From NCBI GenBank assembly GCA_023429135.1, contig JAEYWD010000100.1, positions 70,565 through 134,564 of the forward strand: a stretch of 64,000 nucleotides of DNA. The letters run 5' to 3'. The notes beneath the pieces are model-generated. The model was not told where the DNA came from, searched no databases, and saw only the letters and a list, made by a program, of their open reading frames with translations. Each line of letters opens with the position of its first letter. The first letter of the stretch is position 1. A program made the position numbers and the translations under genes. The DNA is from Bacteroidota bacterium (GTDB lineage Bacteria; Bacteroidota; Bacteroidia; Bacteroidales; JAAUTT01). Positions 56,769 through 64,000 of the stretch are shown here, piece after piece.

Positions 56769-58124
56769 TTAAACAGCGCCCTGAGCAATCATAGCATCAG
56801 CAATCTTAATAAAACCGCTGATGTTTGCGCCGTTAACATAATTCACGTATTCTTTGCTTTCGCGTCCATACCTCAGACATGATTCGTGGATATTCACCAT
56901 AATCTCGTGTAATCTGGAATCAACCTCTTCGCGCGACCAGTTGAGACGCATGGAGTTTTGAGTCATTTCGAGACCTGAAGTTGCAACACCACCGGCATTG
57001 GCAGCTTTACCCGGACCATAAAGAATTTTAGCATTCTGGAAAACAGCAATTGCTTCAGGGGTTGAAGGCATATTGGCTCCTTCGGAAATTGCAACACATC
57101 TGTTACGAACGAGCATCTGCGCATCGGTTTCAGTAAGTTCGTTCTGTGTAGCACAGGGTAAAGCAATATCACATTTTACGCTCCAGGGAGTGCGTCCCTC
57201 GAAGTATTCGGCCTTTTTATATTTCTGAACGTACTCACTGATACGTCCTCGTTTTACATTTTTCAATTCGAGAACGAAGTTGAGTTTTTCGGCATCAATT
57301 CCGTCGGGATCGTGAATAAATCCATTAGAGTCGGATAAAGTAAGCACCTTACCACCAAGCTGTATCACTTTTTCAACGGCATACTGAGCCACATTGCCCG
57401 ATCCCGAGATAACCACATTTTTATTGCGCATATCCATCTGGCGGGTTTTCAGCATTTCTTCGGCAAAGTAAACGCAACCGTAACCGGTAGCCTCAGGACG
57501 GATTAAACTTCCACCCCAACCAATACCTTTACCGGTTAATACGCCTGTAAATTCATTTTTTAAGCGTTTGTACTGGCCAAACATATAACCAATTTCGCGG
57601 CCACCAACACCTATGTCGCCTGCAGGAACGTCGGTATCAGGACCAATATGACGATATAGTTCCGACATAAAGCTCTGGCAGAAATGCATCACTTCGTTAT
57701 CCGATTTACCTTTGGGATCGAAATCAGAACCACCTTTTCCACCGCCCATGGGTAAAGTGGTAAGGCTGTTCTTAAAACATTGTTCGAATGCCAAAAATTT
57801 AAGAACACCAAGGTTTACAGTTGGGTGGAAACGTAACCCGCCTTTGTAAGGACCAATAGCGCTGTTCATTTCGATGCGGAAACCACGGTTTATCTGGATG
57901 TTGCCCTTATCATCGATCCAGGGAACACGGAACATGATTACCCTTTCAGGTTCGGCTATACGCTCTAATATTTTAGCGTGCTTGTATTTTGGATTTTCCT
58001 CGATAAAAGGCATCAGCGATTCGGCTACTTCTTGCACAGCCTGGTGGAATTCAACTTCACCGGGATTTTTAGCTATGATTTTGGTCATAAAATCATTGAG
58101 GCTCACTTCTAAACTTTTTGACAT
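56769..58124 (-). CDS. gdhA: NADP-type glutamate dehydrogenase
   Basis: Hexameric enzyme that assimilates ammonia: 2-oxoglutarate + NH4+ + NADPH to glutamate. The catalytic Lys motif LTTLPMGGGKGGSDFDPKGKSD, PAGDIGVGGREIGYMFGQYKRL and the dinucleotide-binding GSGNVAQYAVEKVIQLGG are clear. Length 451 matches the E. coli-type enzyme. Together with AmtB and GlnK in this window it forms part of nitrogen assimilation, though it is about 31 kb from them. Confidence 0.96.
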   Translation of the reverse strand: MSKSLEVSLNDFMTKIIAKNPGEVEFHQAVQEVAESLMPFIEENPKYKHAKILERIAEPERVIMFRVPWIDDKGNIQINRGFRIEMNSAIGPYKGGLRFHPTVNLGVLKFLAFEQCFKNSLTTLPMGGGKGGSDFDPKGKSDNEVMHFCQSFMSELYRHIGPDTDVPAGDIGVGGREIGYMFGQYKRLKNEFTGVLTGKGIGWGGSLIRPEATGYGCVYFAEEMLKTRQMDMRNKNVVISGSGNVAQYAVEKVIQLGGKVLTLSDSNGFIHDPDGIDAEKLNFVLELKNVKRGRISEYVQKYKKAEYFEGRTPWSVKCDIALPCATQNELTETDAQMLVRNRCVAISEGANMPSTPEAIAVFQNAKILYGPGKAANAGGVATSGLEMTQNSMRLNWSREEVDSRLHEIMVNIHESCLRYGRESKEYVNYVNGANISGFIKIADAMIAQGAV

Positions 58125-58190
58125 TCTTTATTTTTTTAAGTTAGGGAAACAGATTTAGTTCTTAAGGAAGAGTTTTTGTTACTTCCTGAT

Positions 58191-58198
58191 CAAAAATA
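58191..58198 (-). promoter_or_regulatory. -7 box of gdhA
   Basis: Minus-strand TATTTTTG, a perfect TAnnTTTG match about 66 bases before the start codon. No clear -33 element. Confidence 0.35.
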
Positions 58199-58281
58199 GA
58201 TGATGAATGTCATAAATAAAGAACCAATACCCTCAAATTAAGTGTTTCACTGAGAAGATTCAGTATTATTCGGAAAGTATT

Positions 58282-58944
58282 TCAATCAATTTCAATAATA
58301 TTATTCTTAATCGCAAACTTCACCAGGTCAACAGTAGTGTTGAGTTTGAGCTTCTGCATAATATGGTTTTTGTGCGATTCAACCGTACGCAGACTTATAA
58401 AAAGCTTTTCGGCAATGACTTTGTTAGAATAGTTTTTGCCCCACAATTGCAGGATTTCAATTTCGCGTGCCGATAAAATTTTAACATCGACGCGCTGGGT
58501 CTGGGTCTCTGTCTCGAGATCTTCAATATATCGCTTAAGAAGAAGCTGGGTAATTGATTTACTGAAATAATCGAATCCTCCGCGAAGAGTATATATGGCC
58601 TCCACAAGCTCGTTTTTCCCTGAGCTATTGGAAAGAAATCCTTTAGCTCCTGCTTTGATGGTTTTCAGGATCACTTCGTCGGTATTATGAACTGACAGGA
58701 TAAGAATTTTTGTTTTAGGATAATTCCTCACTAAATCCCGGATCAAATTTGTAACCTGAATACTTAAGGTGTGAACATTGATGATAAGCACATGAACCGG
58801 CGACATCTTCAATGTGTCGATCAATTCCATTATATTCCCTGTAGTTGATAAAACCTCAATGTTTTCAATATCTGATATCAATGCAGCAATTGCTTCCTGC
58901 ATAATAACATGTTCATCAAATATTACAACCGAAATATTACTCAT
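58282..58944 (-). CDS. LuxR/NarL-type regulator with degenerate receiver
   Basis: Two-domain regulator of 220 residues: receiver-like fold (about 1-125) and LuxR helix-turn-helix (about 150-215: ILSAREIEILQLWGKNYSNKVIAEKLFISLRTVESHKNHIMQKL). The receiver has D10/E11 but carries Asn at the phospho-acceptor position (N56, LIINVH instead of LLLDL) and Asn where the conserved Lys should be (N106, GFLSN). It is therefore probably not switched by ordinary phosphorylation. Its ATG overlaps the stop of the large upstream gene by 1 base (TGATG), implying translational coupling. No histidine kinase is nearby. Confidence 0.88.
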   Translation of the reverse strand: MSNISVVIFDEHVIMQEAIAALISDIENIEVLSTTGNIMELIDTLKMSPVHVLIINVHTLSIQVTNLIRDLVRNYPKTKILILSVHNTDEVILKTIKAGAKGFLSNSSGKNELVEAIYTLRGGFDYFSKSITQLLLKRYIEDLETETQTQRVDVKILSAREIEILQLWGKNYSNKVIAEKLFISLRTVESHKNHIMQKLKLNTTVDLVKFAIKNNIIEID

Positions 58945-61900
58945 CAGGCGTTATATAAAATGCACGAAGTTCTCTTTTTCCCGTTCATTAAAATGGTGAG
59001 ATCGTTTTTAAACTGAACGTGTTTAAAGTATTTTGTGCGGTGAACAATTCGCTGCTTATCGAGCAGATCCCATTCTATATAATCGGTTTTTGAAGAATCC
59101 TGAACAGACAAATATCCAATATTCATGGAAGTTACATTATGGAAGAAATGCGACCCGAGTGAGGAATCCAGAGGAAAATTTTCAAGACTTATTTCCACAA
59201 TAATTTTAGCGTTTGAAATCTGCGACCAAACCACCGGAAGCCCAAGATACTGATCTCTGGTGCCCCATCTTCCCGGCCCAATAAGAACATAACGTCTGTT
59301 TTCCTTAATCATCATATAGTTGAGCATCTCTATTTCTTTAACCATATCCAGAGTTTCGAGCTTGTTGAACTTGGTGACATCAATATAAATCACATCCTTA
59401 ATGTTTTCAACCTCACCATTACCAAGACTCGATTCGGAATAAAGAACCGTTCTCGACCTGTCGGGCTCCTCAACCTCAATATCGTACGAGAAATTACTGT
59501 TTACCAAAGGTTTTACCTGGAGGAGATAAAAAGATGGTAACTTGTTTTCCGTCTTATTCAGGTCAACAGCATATTCAATTTCAACCGGGGAACCAAATGC
59601 CTCCTTGATGGTTTCGAGCATCAGGTTGATGGTTTGAGCCAGCGGAATATACTCGTACTTTAATATATCAGCAAAGTTGATGATTCGTGGTCCGTAGATA
59701 TCCAGGCCGGTTTCAACGCGATCGTTATCGGGATTGTAAACCGAGGCACAATGCTTAATGGTTCCGTGTTTCTCGGCCTCAATTATATCGAGCAAAGCAA
59801 GCGTGGCAAGCTCCCCATCATTGATATAATCCACATGCTCCTTCGACATATCCACTGCATAAAAATTAACCTGCGTACTATTAATCAGGTCTTTGGTAGT
59901 GTAAATATCGATATTGGGATATTTAGGCGAGAACCGGTACGATTTATTTCCACCCACAACATAATATCCCAACCCAACAGCGGTAACAGCAAAACCCTCT
60001 TCAGGCTTCATGTTGGCAATGGGATAATAGTTGTACGATTGCGCCGTTCCGCTAATATGCGGATAGTAGTAATCTCCGTAGCGGTTTCCAACCAGTTCCT
60101 GGAGAACCACAGCCATTCGTTCTTCTTCCACCTTATGCTGAACAGCCTTAAAATAAGTGCGGGCATTGTCGGAATAAACCGAAGCATATACCATTTTAAT
60201 TGCATTGGCCAGAACTTCAACTGTTTTCTTCCGGTCGTCCAGATTATTGGTTACGATAAAAGTATCGAAAACCCCGGCAAACGGCTGGTTCAGCGAATCT
60301 TCCGAAATACTCGATGATCTTACGGCAATAGGTTTTCGCACTTGCGACACAAACACCTCAAGTTTGGCAATTAAGGTGCCTGAAAGGCTGGCATCCATAA
60401 ATTGCCGCTTAATTTCCTCATAGGTAAGATTCTCGGAAAAGATCTTTTCGTAGAGATGATTTTTCTCCATGAACATTTCGAATTCATCAGTGCCAATAAT
60501 TACAGTTATTGGAGTACGTATATTGATAGATCCAGAAACGGCAGAAAAATCGAGGTTGTAAATTAAAGTATTTATAAAAGCAAGTCCACGACCTTTGCCA
60601 CCGAGTGATCCACTTGAGAAACTTACAATATTCTTTTCGTCAAGCTCCGAAGTCTCGTCAAAACTCAATATTTTGCCTTTTTTCTTTTCCTCGCGGTAAA
60701 CCTTGATGGCATGAATAAAATGATGCCTGAAGTCCTCAAGACTTTCGAAATTACTGATCTGAATAGGGTTCAACAGCTTGGCCAGTTGAATCTCTCCGCG
60801 AGCCATCAACCATAAAGAAAACTGGTTGTCGGCGCCATGAAAATAAAGCGACTCCTCAGGAATTGTATGAAGCAACTGCTCAAACTCACGCAGCGATTTG
60901 GCTACAGCAATTTTATTACCCTCTTTGTTCCTGAAAATAAAATTACCGAAACCAAGATGAAACGTAAGGAAGTTTTTAAGATCGGTAAGCAGACTTTCGG
61001 AATTTTTATTCAGAAATTGAACACCCAGGCGTTTGGCAATTCTCTCGTTATTTTTGTCGGACGACTGAAGAATTGCCGGAAGACCCAGACTCTGTGATTG
61101 TATATATTTAATAAAGCGAACGCCTGCATTCTTGTCGAGTTTTCCTTCCTGCTCAAACTCCATGTCGGAAATTACACAAAGCATATAATCCCGATACTTG
61201 TTAAAAATAAAAACAGCCTCCTCGTAATTGGTAGCATGCAGAATCTTAGGCCGAGAGCGCATTTTACTAATTTTATTCAGCTCATTCTTTTCAACCTCAG
61301 GCAATATTTGTTGAATTTGTCCAAAAACGATAGAGTACAAAAACTGAAGATATTTGGAATAATACTGGGCCGAGTCCTCCACAAGGAGGATAACCCTGAC
61401 GAGACCCATTTTGGTATCGTTTTCAACATTGGCATTGTCTTCGATCGATTTCACAATGGCAAACATAATCTGAGAGTTGCCATTCCATACAAAAAGCTTA
61501 TCGACAGTGCTTATGGCAGGTACCAACTCTTCAAAATGCTTAATCTTGCTTTTTTGATTAAGAAGAAGATATACAGGGAGATTGGCTTTTTTAGCTTTTA
61601 TTTGTTCACTCAAAGCAATGGGCGTTTCACTGTCCATCCCTACCATCAGGATAACCAGGTCGAAATGTGTGGAATTGAGAAGTTCCAAAGCTTCAGTTCC
61701 TGAGGTAACACCAGTAATACGGGGTAACGAAAATAAACTGTACTGGTATATTTCGCCCATGAACTGCTCAAAAAAGTCGTCTTCATTTTCCAGTATAAAT
61801 GCATCGTACAAGGTGGCGACAAAAAGAATGTCCTTCACTTTGTACTTCATCATATCCAGATAGATGTACTTATCAAGCAGTTGCTTATTAAAAAAGAGTT

Positions 61901-63122
61901 GCAGCGGTTGCTTGTTTTTTATCAGCGAATTACGGTATTCTTCCGACTTATAGTTAGTTACTTTGGGTTCCTGCCCCTTGTAGATAATAACCCTGCCTTT
62001 ATAGTTATTTAAGTATCCGCTAATAAGTTTAGCGATATTGAGCAGAAGATGCTTTTCTTCTTTTAAAAAAGGGCCGTCGTATTCTTTCGGAAATTCTTTC
62101 AGGTAAAAGATCTCTATGCTCCCTTTTTTGTTGTCGATGGTAATAAAGCTCTCTTTCTGAAACCACGACGTATTTTTAAATTTCCTGTTGGTGTAAACTT
62201 TGCCCTCATACTTAATTCTTGCGGCGGTAAACTCAGGATATTGCCACGATTTTGGAAGAATATTGCAAATACGCTGCAAAGTCTCATCCACAGGCATTCC
62301 TTTGTTGATGATGAACGTAGTTTGATTGATAGCATTCAGTTCCTTGACTCTTTCTCGGTTTTGAGCCATTAATTTATCGAAGACTTCGCGCGAAGCAGAA
62401 CCAGAGAGAATATTAGACAGGTTGACAAGTAAATTCCGCTCTTCTTTTAAAAACGGGCCTTCAAATTCATCGGGAAATTCTATCAGATAAAATACTTCAA
62501 TTAACCCTTCATAATTATCGGGTGTGACAAATTTTTGTTTCTGCACCCATCTGGATTCATTAAAGTTTGCGCTAATAAATACTTTGCCATCATAAGTAAT
62601 TCTTGATGCTGTTTGTTTTGGATATTGCCAGGCCTGCGGCAGAATGTTACAAATTTCCTGAAGCGACTCCACCAGGGAGTTGTGATTAATCAGGATTTCG
62701 GAAGCCAGTTTTATGCTGTCCAGCTCCTTTACCCGCTCCGTGTAATCGTGCTGTAGCCGCGAGAACAGATGTTTTGATATGGTACCGGCTAAAATAAATC
62801 CAATTGAGCCAAGAAGATCACTGTTGATTTTGTCACTTTCCTTCTTAAAATGAATCTCGACAGATCCTTTTTTATCGCCTGAAACGGAAAATACCGATCG
62901 TACATAATAAGCAGATAATTGAAAGTTATCGCTGGTATAGGCTTTATCGTCCAACAAAATTTTTGTATGAAGCCGGGAACCGGAACTCAGGTTATCAGAT
63001 ATCAAATTGCAGCTTGCCACCAAAGCCTCGTCAAGCTTTTTAACATCCAGCAACAAGTTGCTCAGATGGTGAAGTACTGAATACCCGTTAGTCATACCTA
63101 TTGATCCGGAAGTATTATCCAT
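58944..63122 (-). CDS. GAF-repeat / receiver / PEP-synthase ATP-grasp fusion protein
   Basis: A 1392-residue soluble protein. Three GAF-like repeats occupy about 15-125, 145-250 and 270-375; the last two are very alike (ICNILPQAWQYP and ICNILPKSWQYP, then GPFLKEE). A first receiver-like domain (430-560) has Met493 at the phospho-acceptor position and is degenerate. A second (575-720) keeps E582/D583, D653 and K706 and looks active. From 835 to about 1255 is a PEP-synthase/PPDK N-terminal ATP-grasp domain (GSLGGKGRGLAF; RKPIAVRSSSISEDS then FAGVFDT). The tail has GPGRWGTRDQYLG and SHFF motifs. No phospho-histidine swivel domain is seen. It is coupled to the LuxR regulator downstream. Confidence 0.85.
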   Translation of the reverse strand: MDNTSGSIGMTNGYSVLHHLSNLLLDVKKLDEALVASCNLISDNLSSGSRLHTKILLDDKAYTSDNFQLSAYYVRSVFSVSGDKKGSVEIHFKKESDKINSDLLGSIGFILAGTISKHLFSRLQHDYTERVKELDSIKLASEILINHNSLVESLQEICNILPQAWQYPKQTASRITYDGKVFISANFNESRWVQKQKFVTPDNYEGLIEVFYLIEFPDEFEGPFLKEERNLLVNLSNILSGSASREVFDKLMAQNRERVKELNAINQTTFIINKGMPVDETLQRICNILPKSWQYPEFTAARIKYEGKVYTNRKFKNTSWFQKESFITIDNKKGSIEIFYLKEFPKEYDGPFLKEEKHLLLNIAKLISGYLNNYKGRVIIYKGQEPKVTNYKSEEYRNSLIKNKQPLQLFFNKQLLDKYIYLDMMKYKVKDILFVATLYDAFILENEDDFFEQFMGEIYQYSLFSLPRITGVTSGTEALELLNSTHFDLVILMVGMDSETPIALSEQIKAKKANLPVYLLLNQKSKIKHFEELVPAISTVDKLFVWNGNSQIMFAIVKSIEDNANVENDTKMGLVRVILLVEDSAQYYSKYLQFLYSIVFGQIQQILPEVEKNELNKISKMRSRPKILHATNYEEAVFIFNKYRDYMLCVISDMEFEQEGKLDKNAGVRFIKYIQSQSLGLPAILQSSDKNNERIAKRLGVQFLNKNSESLLTDLKNFLTFHLGFGNFIFRNKEGNKIAVAKSLREFEQLLHTIPEESLYFHGADNQFSLWLMARGEIQLAKLLNPIQISNFESLEDFRHHFIHAIKVYREEKKKGKILSFDETSELDEKNIVSFSSGSLGGKGRGLAFINTLIYNLDFSAVSGSINIRTPITVIIGTDEFEMFMEKNHLYEKIFSENLTYEEIKRQFMDASLSGTLIAKLEVFVSQVRKPIAVRSSSISEDSLNQPFAGVFDTFIVTNNLDDRKKTVEVLANAIKMVYASVYSDNARTYFKAVQHKVEEERMAVVLQELVGNRYGDYYYPHISGTAQSYNYYPIANMKPEEGFAVTAVGLGYYVVGGNKSYRFSPKYPNIDIYTTKDLINSTQVNFYAVDMSKEHVDYINDGELATLALLDIIEAEKHGTIKHCASVYNPDNDRVETGLDIYGPRIINFADILKYEYIPLAQTINLMLETIKEAFGSPVEIEYAVDLNKTENKLPSFYLLQVKPLVNSNFSYDIEVEEPDRSRTVLYSESSLGNGEVENIKDVIYIDVTKFNKLETLDMVKEIEMLNYMMIKENRRYVLIGPGRWGTRDQYLGLPVVWSQISNAKIIVEISLENFPLDSSLGSHFFHNVTSMNIGYLSVQDSSKTDYIEWDLLDKQRIVHRTKYFKHVQFKNDLTILMNGKKRTSCILYNA

Positions 63123-63158
63123 TGTTATATTTCAAATCAATTGAGCTTTGAAAATAAA

Positions 63159-63166
63159 CAAATGTA
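63159..63166 (-). promoter_or_regulatory. -7 box of the GAF/ATP-grasp gene
   Basis: Minus-strand TACATTTG, a perfect TAnnTTTG match 36 bases before the start codon. A TTTG at 63181-63184 is only 14 bases upstream, so the -33 part is doubtful. Confidence 0.45.
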
Positions 63167-63258
63167 AATAAATCCCGGAACAAAGTTTTAGGCCCCCAAG
63201 TGAAGAGTGCCGGAATTATCAAAAGTGGAAAACCTAAAACAGATACCTCTAAAAACAA

Positions 63259-63282
63259 AAAAAGCATTATAAAATGCTTTTT
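63259..63282 (-). terminator. Terminator of the small lipoprotein unit
   Basis: 10-bp perfect stem AAAAAGCATT/AATGCTTTTT with a 4-base loop, followed on the minus strand by TTTGTTTTT. It lies downstream of a 31-residue frame (63313-63408) and the 72-residue lipoprotein gene. Confidence 0.75.
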
Positions 63283-63312
63283 CAGTTAAATTCCTTGATT
63301 CTATAAAGAAGA

Positions 63313-63408
63313 TTAATTTTTCTTTACAAGAACAGGTTGAGTTCTTACACGCCCTGCTTTTCTACTTTTCAGATAAAGTATTATCATCGATACAATCAAT
63401 GCAGTCAT
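63313..63408 (-). CDS. Possible 31-residue membrane miniprotein
   Basis: ATG-initiated frame with a hydrophobic N-terminus (MTALIVSMIILYLKS) and a basic tail (RKAGRVRTQPVLVKKN). It sits between a lipoprotein gene 21 bases upstream and a terminator 30 bases downstream, so it should be transcribed. Too short to judge by sequence alone. Confidence 0.35.
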   Translation of the reverse strand: MTALIVSMIILYLKSRKAGRVRTQPVLVKKN

Positions 63409-63429
63409 TTTAACTAAGTTTAATTGTTA

Positions 63430-63648
63430 TTATCTTCTTCCATACGCAAGCTGCCTTCTCTCCTTCGATTTCTTCGCCTGATACTTGCTGCGCTTGGAGT
63501 AATCTATTTCTTTGAATTTTTTGTTTCGAGGATTATCCGATAATTTCGGCATCATCAACGATCGTCTTTCTGTTATTTCTCTGGATGAATTACAAGCTAT
63601 CCCTGTAATCATAAACACCAACAATAGAATAAAAATTGAGTATTTCAT
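63430..63648 (-). CDS. Small basic lipoprotein
   Basis: A 72-residue protein with a lipoprotein signal peptide, lipobox ITGIAC (Cys19), and a Lys/Arg-rich mature part (NKKFKEIDYSKRSKYQAKKSKERRQ). No family is recognised. The basic mature part might contact the cell wall or nucleic acid or LPS. Its own terminator lies about 150 bases downstream. Confidence 0.65.
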   Translation of the reverse strand: MKYSIFILLLVFMITGIACNSSREITERRSLMMPKLSDNPRNKKFKEIDYSKRSKYQAKKSKERRQLAYGRR

Positions 63649-63878
63649 AAGCTTAACTTTGATGTTATGCCCATATTTACGACTGCATATTTTTTTTATT
63701 TGGAAGTTAGATGAAAAAAAAATATCACTCTATAATCGTTTGGAAAAAGATGAAAATTTCGAAATAAATATTAATATAAAATATTGAATTTTCATCAATT
63801 AAGCTTAATAGGAATTTAAAAATGGAAAAATATTCGACTTTTTTTAGGCAGGTCAATACATTTCAATAAAAAATATTT

Positions 63879-63886
63879 TAAATTTG
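63879..63886 (+). promoter_or_regulatory. -7 box of tRNA-Leu
   Basis: TAAATTTG, a perfect TAnnTTTG match 11 bases ahead of the mature tRNA 5' end. Confidence 0.5.
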
Positions 63887-63897
63887 CGAGCCTTTTT

Positions 63898-63981
63898 GCC
63901 CGGATGGTGGAATTGGTAGACACGCTAGTTTCAGGGACTAGTGCCCGAAAGGGTGTGCAGGTTCGAGTCCTGTTCCGGGTA
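63898..63981 (+). tRNA. tRNA-Leu (anticodon CAG)
   Basis: 84-nucleotide class II tRNA. The acceptor stem GCCCGGA pairs with TCCGGGT (G-T wobble at the first pair), the D arm has TGGTAGAC, and the anticodon stem CTAGT/ACTAG encloses TTCAGGG with anticodon CAG. A long variable arm (TGCCCGAAAGGGTG) and the T loop GTTCGAGTCC complete the leucine type. The discriminator is A, and CCA is not encoded. Confidence 0.95.
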
Positions 63982-64000
63982 CAAAAAATTAAAAAGGAAT

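Noticed and set aside
1..64000. CRISPR arrays, prophage, insertion sequences, rRNA
   Set aside because: No regularly spaced direct repeats, transposase or integrase frames, phage structural genes or rRNA-like sequence were seen.

Overview
The window is a stretch of chromosome from a member of the Bacteroidota, most likely the order Bacteroidales. Evidence for this: AT-rich, gene-dense DNA; repeated matches to the Bacteroidota housekeeping promoter (-7 box TAnnTTTG, sometimes with a -33 TTTG); few Shine-Dalgarno sequences; a one-piece PurL; the thrS-infC-rpmI-rplT cluster; a malic enzyme fused to a phosphotransacetylase domain; and many small Bacteroidota-type lipoproteins and outer-membrane barrels. 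No phage, insertion sequence, CRISPR array or rRNA was seen. The only tRNA is a tRNA-Leu(CAG) at the right end.

Layout. 1-1695: end of a cytochrome c maturation unit (ResB, truncated by the window edge, then CcsA). 1692-9619, minus strand: a complete histidine operon, hisG-D-C-B-(purU)-H-A-F-IE, with purU inserted between hisB and hisH. 9638-9934: its leader, which holds two successive attenuators, each a short His-codon-rich peptide followed by a terminator hairpin. 9976-12300: YihY-family membrane protein, ComB and a small unknown protein. 12644-19389: a seven-gene TetR-TolC-HlyD-ABC efflux operon with two matching operator palindromes at its promoter. 19538-22113: small lipoprotein, then an ECF sigma factor with two overlapping partners. 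22267-26693: LTA-synthase-like enzyme and a TorF-GlnK-AmtB nitrogen unit. 27127-29174: secreted or surface proteins. 29417-41346: purL, an S9 peptidase, thrS-infC-rpmI-rplT, dapB and lepB. 41440-41700: a cluster of GC-rich hairpins with no gene. 41748-47129: polyferredoxin with a Tat-exported DUF362 protein, then larC, larB and a WbqC-like protein. 47126-54327: surface proteins, proS, an unknown protein and an Omp85-like protein. 54390-58124: malic enzyme and glutamate dehydrogenase. 58282-63122: a LuxR-type regulator translationally coupled to a very large GAF/receiver/PEP-synthase-like protein.

How it fits together. The content is mostly biosynthesis (His, Lys, purines), nitrogen assimilation (AmtB, PII, GdhA), translation and envelope. 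The most unusual parts are the tandem his attenuators and the two-gene signalling unit at 58282-63122. In that unit the DNA-binding regulator lacks the phospho-acceptor Asp, and its partner fuses sensor-like repeats, one degenerate and one intact receiver, and an ATP-grasp domain of the PEP-synthase type with no visible phospho-histidine domain. All functional statements come from reading motifs by eye; no database search or folding program was run.
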